Notes: generated by a model not told the origin, from the letters alone. A stretch of DNA of 64,000 bases from Moritella sp. F3 (GCF_015082335.1 NZ_BLRL01000012.1:1-64000), one strand, 5' to 3'. Counted from the first letter of the stretch, positions 45,303 to 55,706 are shown. Numbers and translations are program-made.

Positions 45303-46874
45303 CTAATCCTGTGGATAGCGAATAAAGGTTTCCGCCGTTATCCGTTGATAACCAGCCTGAGTGAACAATCTCTGTGACGCTAAATTAGCCGTTAATACCT
45401 GAGCTCGAATCGTAATACTCGGGTATAATTTATCTAGAGAAGCAAGTGCTCGTTTGGCAATACCTTGATTATAATAATCAGGGGCAATAAAAATAGACAG
45501 TAAATATTCAGCTGCGGCTATTTTATCAAGACGTACAACACCGACATCAGTACTAGCATCAGCACAAGTATTATCTGCAATTGTAATCATATAAAAATAA
45601 TCTTGCTGCTGCAGAAGTTTACACCTCATCCACTTGTCATGCTCGGCCCAAGTCGGGACTTGTTGATTTAGTGCATATTTTCGTGTGGACGGCTGACATT
45701 GCCAATCAAATACCAGTTTGATATCACCCTCTGTTGCAGAGTGTAAGTGCAAATGAGATCCACCAGTTAAGTGGCCAATAGCAGTTAACACCCGTTTTAA
45801 ACCTAAACCATCACACAACTTTAGGTTATTCGCTCTTAACTGAGGCCAGTTTTTTAGCAGCTTTTGATAGCAGCTTAATAGATGATCTGTAATATCATCA
45901 CGCTCAATCTTATAGGCAGCGTCAACAGCCACGAGATTACGACTGATGGTTTGCTGGTTTTCTGCCAATGGAATGATAATACTCGGTAATCCCAAACAGG
46001 CGCGCTCCCAAGACGTTGTGCCTGGTGCACCAATAGCAACTTGATGTTGCAACATTAATGCCGCCATATTATCGACAAAGTCTATATGCTTAATCCAGTC
46101 ACTATGCTGTAAACAGAAGGCTTTGACTTCCAGATAATGTGGTGCCCGCAGCCCTAATAATACCGTAACCAACGGTCGTGATAATTTAGGTAGCTCAGCA
46201 AGTGCCTTTAACACTAATAAGGTAGCATTAGGCTGGTCAATGCCGCCCATCGATAGTAACAGCTTAGGTCGCGAAGAAAGCACATCATTTGCTAAAGCAT
46301 CTGCACGATAATAACTAAACTGTGGATTTAACAAGGCGAATTTACAACCGGTTAAGATCGTACTTTCATCATGATTTTCCTGAGCCTGTAATTGAGATTG
46401 AAATTCAGGTTTAGATTGAGATTGATATTCATCGGCTCGGCGTAATAGCGTTTGATCTAAAATTAAATCTGCATGGTGCTCTCGCGCTAAATCATCAATC
46501 ACCATGATCTTACAGTGTAATGCTTGCTGTATACACAATTGCCAGTCTGCATTCAACGCATAATGGTCAACGATAATAAGCTCGGAGGCGGCCACCTCCG
46601 CTAATAAATCTTGCGCATCTTGCTGCCAAGGTACTTGTAACCAAGCCGCATAATCAGCGCTAGTAGTCGGTATCAATTCAATGCTTGGTGGCGCTAATGT
46701 AGACACGCAGAAACCTTTGCTTTCAATGAAAGTAATTAAATCACCCGCTTGTGGACGGCAAACAAAACGCACCAGATGACCCAGTTGTGTTAATCCTTGT
46801 GCTAATACCAAGCAACGCATCACATGGCCACTGCCGATATGCACCGATGCATCTGTACGAATGATAATATTCAC
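45303..46874 (-). CDS. pseG: PseG hydrolase fused to a PseH-like GNAT acetyltransferase
   Basis: The N-terminal part (about 1-340) is the UDP-sugar hydrolase that removes UDP in the pseudaminate pathway: IIRTDASVHIGSGHVMRCLVLA, VIDDLAREHHADLILDQ, MGGIDQPN, GAPGTTSWERACLGLP. The C-terminal part (about 370-523) is a GNAT domain (HSATEGDIKLVFDWQ, IAPDYYNQGIAKRAL) resembling PseH, the 4-N-acetyltransferase, so both steps are probably on one chain. I start it at GTG 46874, one nucleotide after the pseF stop, with AGG 6 nt upstream; this aligns with other PseG N-termini. The longer frame to 46937 overlaps pseF. An acidic Gln/Ser insert (about 150-175) interrupts the hydrolase. Confidence 0.9.
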   Translation of the reverse strand: MNIIIRTDASVHIGSGHVMRCLVLAQGLTQLGHLVRFVCRPQAGDLITFIESKGFCVSTLAPPSIELIPTTSADYAAWLQVPWQQDAQDLLAEVAASELIIVDHYALNADWQLCIQQALHCKIMVIDDLAREHHADLILDQTLLRRADEYQSQSKPEFQSQLQAQENHDESTILTGCKFALLNPQFSYYRADALANDVLSSRPKLLLSMGGIDQPNATLLVLKALAELPKLSRPLVTVLLGLRAPHYLEVKAFCLQHSDWIKHIDFVDNMAALMLQHQVAIGAPGTTSWERACLGLPSIIIPLAENQQTISRNLVAVDAAYKIERDDITDHLLSCYQKLLKNWPQLRANNLKLCDGLGLKRVLTAIGHLTGGSHLHLHSATEGDIKLVFDWQCQPSTRKYALNQQVPTWAEHDKWMRCKLLQQQDYFYMITIADNTCADASTDVGVVRLDKIAAAEYLLSIFIAPDYYNQGIAKRALASLDKLYPSITIRAQVLTANLASQRLFTQAGYQRITAETFIRYPQD

Positions 46875-46875
46875 A

Positions 46876-47562
46876 TTAAACCTGCATGACTGCATATAAG
46901 GCTTCAGCAAATTCCCAATCTTCGAACGTATCAACATCTTGAACTCGCTTTCGAGGTATCAAGATGGCTTTTGAAGAGAGTGAAAAAAATGGTCTTCCTG
47001 CTTCAAATGCAGAGACCTTACCCCAATAGAATTGCCCTGCATCGTGAAATGCTTCTTGTAAGTCTTGTGAACGGGCATTTACATGTTCAGGCTGTAACAT
47101 TTGTACACTGCCATTGTCATTTAGTGAAATAGCACGCTGAATAGGAAAAGCAAAAGACGTTGCGCTAAAGGCGTAATCAATATCACCTGCAGAGACAAGT
47201 GTTAATCCTTTAATCAAATCATCCGCTGATATGAAAGGTGCGGTCGCATAAATACAGCAAAGTAAATCAACAGACATACCCTGTGACTGACACCACTCTA
47301 TGGCATGTTGGATAACGTCCATCGTTGTAGCGTGATCATCAGCAATATCAGTAGGACGTACAAAAGGCACTTCTGCGCCATAAGCTAACGCAACCTTGGC
47401 TATATCTGCATCGTCAGTTGATACGATCACTTTATCAAAACAAGCCGATGCTAGCGCGGCTTCAATTGAATAAGCAATAATAGGCTTGCCATGAAACAAT
47501 TTGATGTTCTTACCCGGAATACGTTTACTGCCACCGCGCGCTGGAATAACTGCTATTTTCAT
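46876..47562 (-). CDS. pseF: Pseudaminic acid cytidylyltransferase PseF
   Basis: Activates pseudaminic acid to CMP-pseudaminate, the donor for transferases. 228 aa of the CMP-sialate synthetase fold: IPARGGSKRIPGKNIK (CTP loop), VIVSTDDADIAKVA, and the C-terminal VDTFEDWEFAEALY. It lies between pseC and pseG in one transcription unit, 1 nt before the pseG start. Confidence 0.94.
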   Translation of the reverse strand: MKIAVIPARGGSKRIPGKNIKLFHGKPIIAYSIEAALASACFDKVIVSTDDADIAKVALAYGAEVPFVRPTDIADDHATTMDVIQHAIEWCQSQGMSVDLLCCIYATAPFISADDLIKGLTLVSAGDIDYAFSATSFAFPIQRAISLNDNGSVQMLQPEHVNARSQDLQEAFHDAGQFYWGKVSAFEAGRPFFSLSSKAILIPRKRVQDVDTFEDWEFAEALYAVMQV

Positions 47563-47602
47563 ATTAATTGTTTAACCATCGGTAAGTAACTCACGATTAA
47601 CG

Positions 47603-47636
47603 AATACACCTTTATTAATACACCTTTATTAATACA
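47603..47636. repeat. 14-bp tandem repeat across the pseC stop codon
   Basis: AATACACCTTTATT at 47603-47616 and 47617-47630, plus AATACA. It forms the last codons and stop of pseC and the pseC-pseF gap, so a change in copy number would alter the PseC C-terminus or the spacing. Confidence 0.85.
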
Positions 47637-48814
47637 AGGCGTAGTGCCGTGACGACTTCATCTTGCTGCGCCTCAGTCATGCCGTGGAATAACGGTAATG
47701 AGATCGCATGCTGATAATAATGTTCCGCTGCAGGATAGTCACCAACAGCAAATCCCATAGCCTGATAATAAGGCTGGGTATGCACAGGAATATAATGTAA
47801 GTTAACGCCAATTCCCAGTTCACGTAACTGCCGAAAAACTTTATTCTGAGACAATCGATTCTGAGAAAAAGCACTATCATCCAACTGCAAACCGATCACA
47901 TACAAATGCCAAGCCGAATTAGTGGTTTCTAACTGCTTAGGTAAAGTTAGCGGTAGATCGGCTAATAACTGATTATAACGTGATGCCAAACGCTGCCGTT
48001 CACTGACAAACTGCCTTAGACGCTGCATTTGGCTCACACCTAATGCCGCTTGTAACTCCGTCATGCGATAATTAAAACCAAGCTCTACTTGCTGATAATA
48101 CCAATCGCCCTGCTCTTCTATATCTAAGCCAGTTACAGGCCTCATCAATGCTTTATCTCGGGTAATACCATGACTACGTAACAGCGTCATTTTATCGGCT
48201 AGCGCCTGCTGATTGGTTAACGCCGCGCCGCCTTCCGCTGTCGTGACAATTTTCACTGGATGGAAACTAAATACTGTTATATCACTGTAGTCACCACAAC
48301 CTATTGGCTTACCTTGATACTCCCCACCAATGGCGTGCGCCGCATCTTCGATTATTTTAAAATCGTATTCTAGCGATAAGGCATGGATAGCAGGCATATC
48401 ACAAGGCTGTCCGCACAAGTGTACGGGAACGACCACTTTCGGTAATTTATTTTGCGCTTTGGCAATAATCAATTTTCGTTTAAGCGCTTTTGGACAAAGG
48501 TTATAAGTAATGGGGTCTATATCAACAAAGTCAACTTGTGCGCCGCAATATAAGCCACAATTAGCTGATGCCACAAAGGTAATGGGCGTGGTCCATAACC
48601 AATCACCAACACCGAGTTCTAACACTAAACAAGCCAGATGTAATGCCGATGTAGCACTATTACAAGCAACGGCATATTCCGCACCAGAGTGATCTATCAA
48701 GGTCTGTTCAAACAAAGGCACTTGCGGACCTTGAGTAAGATAATCTGATTGTAGCACCTTGATAACAGCATCAATATCTTGCTGGTTAATATCCTGTTTT
48801 CCATAAGGGATCAT
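47615..48814 (-). CDS. pseC: UDP-4-amino-4,6-dideoxy-N-acetyl-L-altrosamine transaminase PseC
   Basis: PLP aminotransferase of the DegT family, second step of pseudaminate synthesis, using glutamate as donor. 399 aa: YLTQGPQVPLFEQTL, EYAVACNSATSALHLACL, DAAHAIGGEY and the PLP Lys in FSFHPVKIVTTAEGGA. The start has AAGGA 12 nt upstream, rather far. It lies 35 nt after pseB. Confidence 0.94.
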   Translation of the reverse strand: MIPYGKQDINQQDIDAVIKVLQSDYLTQGPQVPLFEQTLIDHSGAEYAVACNSATSALHLACLVLELGVGDWLWTTPITFVASANCGLYCGAQVDFVDIDPITYNLCPKALKRKLIIAKAQNKLPKVVVPVHLCGQPCDMPAIHALSLEYDFKIIEDAAHAIGGEYQGKPIGCGDYSDITVFSFHPVKIVTTAEGGAALTNQQALADKMTLLRSHGITRDKALMRPVTGLDIEEQGDWYYQQVELGFNYRMTELQAALGVSQMQRLRQFVSERQRLASRYNQLLADLPLTLPKQLETTNSAWHLYVIGLQLDDSAFSQNRLSQNKVFRQLRELGIGVNLHYIPVHTQPYYQAMGFAVGDYPAAEHYYQHAISLPLFHGMTEAQQDEVVTALRLVLIKVY

Positions 48815-48849
48815 AACAGCATCATTCCTTCATCACGTATTATCACTTG

Positions 48850-49911
<1,062 letters not shown>

Positions 49912-49944
49912 TCAATAATCAGCGTGTCATTTAGATATACAATA

Positions 49945-49973
49945 ATTATACCGCTTTTAGACAGATACTAAAA
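49945..49973 (-). promoter_or_regulatory. Possible promoter of the pse operon
   Basis: On the minus strand TATAAT (49950-49945) is preceded 17 nt earlier by TTTTAG, a poor -35. It lies just after the upstream terminator and leaves a leader of about 85 nt before pseB. Confidence 0.35.
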
Positions 49974-50032
49974 TCCCCCTTCTATTACTGTCATTCTTAT
50001 ATAAAGATCAGAGGTAATAGAAAGGGGATTTT
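49970..50032 (-). terminator. Terminator between the GT4 gene and the pse operon
   Basis: A stem of 18 pairs in 19 (49970-49988 with 50014-50032), including TCCCC/GGGGA and TTCTATTAC/GTAATAGAA, with four T at the end on the minus strand. It sits 20 nt after the GT4 stop. Confidence 0.7.
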
Positions 50033-50051
50033 ATGAAATAGGGCAAAAATA

Positions 50052-51131
50052 TTACAGCTGTTGAAAATATTGTTCAAATTTATCAACAGTATTCTGAGTC
50101 GAAAACTCGTTAACTAATCTTGTTTTACCCGCTACGCCAAACTCAATAATAGCTTGTGGATTACTATGGAAGAAGCGTACTTTGTCAGCAATTGCATTAG
50201 CATCTTTTACTGGCACAACAAATCCACTAATACCATCAAGCACCACTTCTTTACCACCCCCCGTAGTAGTCACGATTGTCGGTGTTCCACATGACATAGC
50301 TTCCATTACGGTGCGAGGTAAACCTTCACCACTGATCGACGGTTGTACTAATACGTCACAAGCGGTAATAATTTCAGGCGCGTCTTTACGATAACCGGTT
50401 ACATGAATACGATCTTTCATCGGATGTTTAGCGATAAGACTATTGTAAGGTTCTTGATCGAGCCCCTTACCCACTAATACTAAATGAAAGTTATCTAAAT
50501 CAGTAAGTTTACTCGCTGCATCTAACATAACCTCAATGCCCTTACTCGGGCGTACATTACACGCACACACCACAGTAAAATCAGTTTCCTTAATACCAAA
50601 TTCAGATAAATCAGCTGCTTTATGCCCATACCAAGCTAGGTTATGTCCTTTATGAATTGTCACGACCTGCTCTTTACCTTTCCAGGCTTGCTGGAGAATA
50701 TCTTGTCTTACCGCTTCCGATACACAAATAACGCCATCAACACGCGGGTGTAAGATAGTAAGGTAAGCGCTTGGATCATGACGATACAACCCGCCCGTAG
50801 TACCGCGGTAAGCAACTAACTTAACGGGTAAACCGATACAGGCAAAGGCAGCATTAGGGATGGTTTTAGAATTGGTCGCATAAACAACATCATAATTATG
50901 TGTTTTTAATTCACTACGTAAAGCTTTTATTGTCTCTAAACATATTTTGCGCTTCGGATAACCGAATATCACTTTGATACCAGCCTCTTGATAATAACTC
51001 AGAGCATTTGAATCTTCAGGTATCATCACGGTTACGTCATGGCCTTTGTTAGCCAGGCCAATAAATGTTTCAACTTCAGGACGCACGCTATTGTATGCAT
51101 TGGCACAACCGGGAAATGCTAATATTCTCAT
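50052..51131 (-). CDS. GT4-type glycosyltransferase
   Basis: A 359-aa GT-B fold transferase, probably cytoplasmic and acting on a lipid-linked glycan. The N-terminal acceptor domain has RPEVETFIGLANKGHDV; the C-terminal donor domain has CNVRPSKGIEVMLDA, VLVGKGLDQ and the E-x7-E motif GEGLPRTVMEAMSCGTPTIVT. It ends with a C-terminal helix typical of GT4. Separated from the pse operon by a terminator and divergent from the AT-rich island to its right. Sugar specificity is not readable. Confidence 0.85.
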   Translation of the reverse strand: MRILAFPGCANAYNSVRPEVETFIGLANKGHDVTVMIPEDSNALSYYQEAGIKVIFGYPKRKICLETIKALRSELKTHNYDVVYATNSKTIPNAAFACIGLPVKLVAYRGTTGGLYRHDPSAYLTILHPRVDGVICVSEAVRQDILQQAWKGKEQVVTIHKGHNLAWYGHKAADLSEFGIKETDFTVVCACNVRPSKGIEVMLDAASKLTDLDNFHLVLVGKGLDQEPYNSLIAKHPMKDRIHVTGYRKDAPEIITACDVLVQPSISGEGLPRTVMEAMSCGTPTIVTTTGGGKEVVLDGISGFVVPVKDANAIADKVRFFHSNPQAIIEFGVAGKTRLVNEFSTQNTVDKFEQYFQQL

Positions 51132-51639
51132 TGTAAACCCACAATTTATAATTAAAAATCAGCCACTTAAACATTTGACCGATAGCGTTTCAAACTTTAA
51201 AGGTGCATGTTGATTAAACTTATATCTACACTAAATCAATATACACTTAGGTATTACCCATTTTACCATCTAAAAATACAAAAATAATAATAAAATTCAG
51301 CCTGATTATTAAATTTTATCGAGGGAACTAATGTATACTTGTACATTAGCACCAAAATTAAAAATCCAATAAGTTATGTTTCAAGTTGATATCTTTTAGA
51401 ATCGTACAATACGCAGACTCATAACCAAATTTTTACTAAAGGTAATTATCATAAAAGCACAACCTCATTTTCGAGGCCGATTTTACATAAAATTCTATTT
51501 TAGAAATTGTCTATTATACATCCAATCCTAATTGACTAAAATCACTAAAATCACCACAATAACTAAAATACTTTGGGATATGATAGAAAATGTATTTAAT
51601 TGCAGTCTAGCTTCCAGTTCCAAACATAATGAGACTTTA
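51132..51639. other. AT-rich divergent region left of the glycosyltransferase island
   Basis: 508 nt between two divergent genes. It must carry both promoters. 51532-51575 consists of imperfect repeats of ACTAAAATC, whose translation (Thr-Lys-Ile repeats) would be an artificial N-terminus for the next gene. No other gene is seen. Confidence 0.5.
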
Positions 51640-52704
51640 ATGGATATATACGTTTGCTCCACGATTAGAAATTTACTTTTTTCGATTTTAAGAGGCTTGT
51701 CAACGCATAAAAAAAGTTACATTTTTATGATAACGGACCAACAAAACATAAATAAGAATAATTATGATACGAGCGTGCTTCCTTCAAAGATAGAAATAAT
51801 TTTCATTCAAAGACAAGATGTAATATCTACAGTGAAAAAAAGTATTTTAGGGCCGTTTATACCATTATTGACCTACACAAATTCAACCATAAACAAGTAC
51901 ATTAAAAACAATATTTGCAACATTTTACTTACACGAAAGATTACTGAAAATATCAATTTTAACAATACTCAGTTAATTGTATTCAATGATAGAAATAGAT
52001 TGGCTCGTATTTTCATCCTATGCTTTAAAGACTATATAGTGATAGAAGACGGTCTATCTAACTACAGAGGGATGAAATTAAAATTCGTAGAGAAATGTTT
52101 GAAAAAGATAACCTCACCAAAACAGAAAATGCGATATGTAGGTGATAATTCTAAATGCTCGAATATTTTTTTATTGAATCCAGAGAATGCCCCTGAATAC
52201 ATACGACCAAAGACAAAAGTTATACAGTTTATAGATCATAATCTTATAACTAAATATTGTTTTCCATTTTTTAATGTACGAAGCGACAACACAACAGTTC
52301 AATACATTATTGCTACACAACCTATATCATCTCCTGAATACTTAAATTCCGGTACTGACCTTCTTGTGTATAAAAAAATAGCTAATTACCTTACTAGTAA
52401 AAGCATTTCATTTTCATTTAAAATACATCCTAGAGAAAAAACAGAAAAATATGCAAATATAATAGAAAATGCTGATTTTATAGAGAGTAAGATTCCGCTC
52501 GAATTAATAATTTTAAAATCCCCTCAAAAAATAAAAATAATATCGGTATATTCAAGTGCTGGTATGGGATTTGAAAAATATTGTGAAAGAATAACATTGA
52601 TCAATGATAATGAAGTTAATAATATGAATGATACTATCAAATCCTGGACTAAATCTATTGATATGATTGATGATAGAATAACAGAAAAATTAGGCTCCTT
52701 ATGA
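51640..52704 (+). CDS. Sialyltransferase-like (GT52/polysialyltransferase-type) protein
   Basis: 354 aa from ATG 51640 (GAG 7 nt upstream; earlier in-frame starts give a Thr-Lys-Ile repeat not expected in a protein). Features seen are MDIYVCSTIRNLLFSIL at the start, an acidic VIEDGLSNYRG, an FKIHPREKTEKY His-Pro motif, IPLELIILKSP and VYSSAGMGF near the end. This series of Asp/Glu-Gly, HP and Ser-Ser motifs recalls CMP-sialic acid transferases of GT52 and related polysialyltransferases. With CMP-pseudaminate made next door, a pseudaminyl transferase is an attractive guess, not shown. Very AT-rich and on the opposite strand to the flanking locus. It overlaps the next gene by 4 nt (ATGA). Confidence 0.7.
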   Translation: MDIYVCSTIRNLLFSILRGLSTHKKSYIFMITDQQNINKNNYDTSVLPSKIEIIFIQRQDVISTVKKSILGPFIPLLTYTNSTINKYIKNNICNILLTRKITENINFNNTQLIVFNDRNRLARIFILCFKDYIVIEDGLSNYRGMKLKFVEKCLKKITSPKQKMRYVGDNSKCSNIFLLNPENAPEYIRPKTKVIQFIDHNLITKYCFPFFNVRSDNTTVQYIIATQPISSPEYLNSGTDLLVYKKIANYLTSKSISFSFKIHPREKTEKYANIIENADFIESKIPLELIILKSPQKIKIISVYSSAGMGFEKYCERITLINDNEVNNMNDTIKSWTKSIDMIDDRITEKLGSL

Positions 52705-53786
52705 ATAAAAAAAGACATGTCGTTTTCATTCTTCCAGCTATTAATGGTGGTGGGGCTGAAAAAGTTGTTTTAAATCTATACAAAGCGATGGAAGAATTCG
52801 AGAACTGTACCTGCCACATTATATCATTAAGTAATGAAACTGAGTATAACATCGCTAATTTTGATGTTCATTTTATCGATGCATTATCCTCTATAAATAA
52901 AAATGGATTTATTAAAAGATTATTATATAAATCTAAAATGGCAAATAAGATAGATGAATTTATTATTAACAATTTTGGATGTGACTCATTAGTTTTATCT
53001 AACATGATTTCGTCTGATAAAGTGATGTCAAAAAGTAATTTAAATGTTTATCATATTATCCACAGTGAATATCATAAAACATTATTCTTTAAAAGTTCAT
53101 TATTTAAAAAAATAAAAACAAAAATAAACATTCAAAGAATATACAAATACCACCCACTAATATTTATATCAAACGGTGTCAAAGATAGTTTTGAACAAAT
53201 ATTCAAACAGTTAAATGAACATATCGTTATATATAACCCTATTGATATAGACAATGTAATATCATTAGCAAATGATAACATTAAAAAGATCGAAGATAAC
53301 TATATAATACACATAGGACGCTTTAACCGTGTAAAAAGACATGATCGTTTATTGGAAGAGTTTGCGAAAGTAAATACTAATTGTAAACTTGTGCTCGCTG
53401 GTTCCGGAAGCCTAAAAGATAAAATAATAAAAAAAATTAATGAATTGAATATTAAAGATAAGGTCATATTATTAGGTTTTAAAGAAAATCCTTATCCATA
53501 CTTAAAAAATTCAAAGGGCCTGATCATCTCATCAGATTCAGAAGGCTTACCTATGGTCATATTAGAAGCTATGGCATTAAACGTCCCCGTATTATCAACC
53601 GATTGTAGCGCTGGAATAAGAGAGCTTTTAGGTGAAAAGAGCACGTGTTTAATTCCGATGGATAATATACCATTAATATCACAAAAAATTGATGACATGC
53701 TAATAACACCATCAAAATACACCTTGAAAGTTAGTTCTAAATTCACCCCTAAGTTAATAGCAAAACAATATCATAATTTGAAATGA
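52701..53786 (+). CDS. GT4-type glycosyltransferase (AT-rich island)
   Basis: 361 aa with a GT-B fold: FILPAINGGGAEKVVLNL in the N-terminal domain and YIIHIGRFNRVKRHDRLLEEFA, KLVLAGSGSLKDKI, VILLGFKENPYPYL and SSDSEGLPMVILEAMALNVPV (E-x7-E) in the donor domain. GlcNAc- or GalNAc-type transferases often start this way, but the sugar is not determined. Coupled to the preceding gene through ATGA and followed by an acyltransferase after 18 nt. Lys/Ile/Asn-rich composition and A/T-ending codons set it apart from neighbours. Confidence 0.85.
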   Translation: MNKKRHVVFILPAINGGGAEKVVLNLYKAMEEFENCTCHIISLSNETEYNIANFDVHFIDALSSINKNGFIKRLLYKSKMANKIDEFIINNFGCDSLVLSNMISSDKVMSKSNLNVYHIIHSEYHKTLFFKSSLFKKIKTKINIQRIYKYHPLIFISNGVKDSFEQIFKQLNEHIVIYNPIDIDNVISLANDNIKKIEDNYIIHIGRFNRVKRHDRLLEEFAKVNTNCKLVLAGSGSLKDKIIKKINELNIKDKVILLGFKENPYPYLKNSKGLIISSDSEGLPMVILEAMALNVPVLSTDCSAGIRELLGEKSTCLIPMDNIPLISQKIDDMLITPSKYTLKVSSKFTPKLIAKQYHNLK

Positions 53787-53804
53787 ACTTTCACTGGAGG
53801 TTAA

Positions 53805-54626
53805 ATGCCCGTCGTAGATTTGGTAAGTATGTATAGCGATAAAAAAGTTGGAAATAGTATTTTTTCAATTCTAGTTTTATCGTTTAAATCATTTTTTAAA
53901 AATAGTAGATTCACTTTCTCTGGAACAGAGCATAACTTCATCTCAATAAATAAAATAAATAGAAAAACTAATATAAAAATAAAATTCAAATCAAAAACAA
54001 AAAATAACAGTGTTTTAATCGAGGATGGATTCTCTGGAAAAGTAGATATAAAAATTGTGGGAAATAATAACCACATATATATTGGTCGCAATGTCGTTTT
54101 GGATAATGTGAAAATTGAAATTTTAAAAAGTAATTCACACGTAGCAATTGGTGAAAGAGTTTCAATGGGAGAGGGGCTATTAAACGTTTCGGATGCATCT
54201 GGTCAGCCTTCTTTGATATTCTCTGGTTCTGAGAATGTTAAAAACGAAAACAAGCCAGATCCCCTTCCGTCCTCTATCGTCATTGGTGATGGAAGTTTGC
54301 TCTCTAAAGGTATTATGATGATGACTTCTGATGGCCACCCAATACTAAACTTTAACTCTAAAAAAATTAATAATCATGGCGCAATAACAATTGGAAAGCA
54401 TGTTTGGATCGGGACGGATGTGAAAATACTTAAAAACTCATCAATTGGAAATGGTTCTATCGTTGGGATGGGTAGTATTGTGACAAGCAAGATACCTTCT
54501 AACTCAATAAGTGCTGGAGTTCCATGTAAAGTGATTAAAAGTGAATATGGGTTTTGGGCTCGAAATGTCACCGAAAAAAGTATAGCTTTAGCAAGAAAAG
54601 ATCTGGAAATGACAACGTTTAATTAA
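53805..54626 (+). CDS. Left-handed beta-helix (hexapeptide) acyltransferase
   Basis: 273 aa, probably an O-acetyltransferase of polysaccharide sugars. The N-terminal third is Lys/Ile-rich; from about 85 hexapeptide repeats build a beta-helix (HIYIGRNVVLDNVKI, IVIGDGSLLS), and the end is the classic acetyltransferase tail IGKHVWIGTDVKILKNSSIGNGSIVGMGSIV then SAGVPCKVIKS. The probable catalytic His is in SDGHPIL. GGAGG lies just before ATG. Last gene of the three-gene AT-rich island. Confidence 0.85.
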   Translation: MPVVDLVSMYSDKKVGNSIFSILVLSFKSFFKNSRFTFSGTEHNFISINKINRKTNIKIKFKSKTKNNSVLIEDGFSGKVDIKIVGNNNHIYIGRNVVLDNVKIEILKSNSHVAIGERVSMGEGLLNVSDASGQPSLIFSGSENVKNENKPDPLPSSIVIGDGSLLSKGIMMMTSDGHPILNFNSKKINNHGAITIGKHVWIGTDVKILKNSSIGNGSIVGMGSIVTSKIPSNSISAGVPCKVIKSEYGFWARNVTEKSIALARKDLEMTTFN

Positions 54627-54938
54627 AGCTTTTCTGTCATGGCTAGGCACCTCAGTTCAATCTCAATTTTAGAAGTATCGATTAAAATCAGTTTTTAAAC
54701 TCAATGATAAACCAATCCATAGCAGCCTTCCAGCTGCGGATTGGTTTACCTACTCTTGGAAGTTACTCTAACTTTAAAATTCACACTGTTCCATTTATCT
54801 TGTATCTTCAGCATCACATTTTAATCAGAATTCAGTTCTTTCACCTTAAGATATAATTGCATCACATAATACCCTTTATTCGTAAAAGAAAAAAATATAT
54901 CAACTTATATCGTTACTTTGAGCTGATAAACTAATCTT
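54627..54938. other. Convergent gap with a large hairpin
   Basis: 312 nt without a gene between converging genes. Apart from the hairpin at 54708-54748 it is plain AT-rich sequence. Confidence 0.5.
54708..54748. repeat. Long two-part hairpin
   Basis: TAAACCAATCC (54708-54718) pairs perfectly with GGATTGGTTTA (54738-54748), and inside GCAGC (54722-54726) pairs with GCTGC (54733-54737). No T-run follows, so it is not a standard terminator; it may be a REP-like sequence or a scar at the island edge. Confidence 0.65.
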
Positions 54939-55706
54939 TTAGTGTTTTTTTGTATCCTTATATTTAAATTTCAATAATGCATATTTGTTAAAGGTATATT
55001 GAAATTGTATTACAGCGATCAAAAAGCCAATACGACCATCTAAAAAACCGCGACGTAAAAAATAATGGCGAATAAAAGCAAATACAGCAGACAATGAACC
55101 TTTTAACATTGAGCCTTTTTTACCTTTATTATATTTTTCAAGCGCCCAAGCCTCAGCGTAACCAGTACGTTTTTGTAAATAAACATTCAGGTCAGAAAAA
55201 GTATAATGTAATAGATTATGCTGTAAATCTGTAATCGGCGCATCTTTACACTCTAGCGATTCATGCACCATATTTTGATTATAACGGTAGCGACTACGAT
55301 TATAAATACGCGGTAATTTATCCGGGTACCAACCACTGTGATAAACAAATTCACCACAAAAATGCGTTAAACGGTTAACACTAAATACCTGTTCAGTATT
55401 AGCATTACTGACTGCAGCTTGAATTTCTAACGCTAATGTTTCGGGAACAACTTCATCAGCATCAATTGAGAATATCCAGTCATTAGTTGCTAAGGCTTCA
55501 GCACGACGTTTCTGTTCACCAAAGCCTGGCCAATCTTCGCGTACAAATACTTTATCGGTATATTTTTTAACAATAGCAAGTGTTCCATCTGAACTTCCCG
55601 AGTCAAGTACTACAATTTCATCCGCCCACATTACTGATTGTAAGCATGCTTCGATCTTTTTTTCTTCATTCTTACAAATAATGCAAACTGATATTTTGTT
55701 ATTCAT
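54939..55706 (-). CDS. GT2 glycosyltransferase, WaaE/KdtX-like
   Basis: 255 aa. GT-A fold: ISVCIICKNEEKKIEACLQSV, VVLDSGSSDGTL, SIDADEVV (DxD) and WYPDKLPRIYNRS. The C-terminal HYTFSDLNVYLQKRTGYAEAWA and RHYFLRRGFLDGRIGFLIA are characteristic of the LPS inner-core beta-1,4-glucosyltransferase group. It probably adds glucose to the heptose region of the core on the inner face of the inner membrane. Lies 29 nt after the ligase-like gene. Confidence 0.88.
   Translation of the reverse strand: MNNKISVCIICKNEEKKIEACLQSVMWADEIVVLDSGSSDGTLAIVKKYTDKVFVREDWPGFGEQKRRAEALATNDWIFSIDADEVVPETLALEIQAAVSNANTEQVFSVNRLTHFCGEFVYHSGWYPDKLPRIYNRSRYRYNQNMVHESLECKDAPITDLQHNLLHYTFSDLNVYLQKRTGYAEAWALEKYNKGKKGSMLKGSLSAVFAFIRHYFLRRGFLDGRIGFLIAVIQFQYTFNKYALLKFKYKDTKKH

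Noticed and set aside
51532..51639. Longer N-terminus of the sialyltransferase-like protein
   Set aside because: It would start with Thr-Lys-Ile repeats translated from a repetitive leader; the start at 51640 has a ribosome site.
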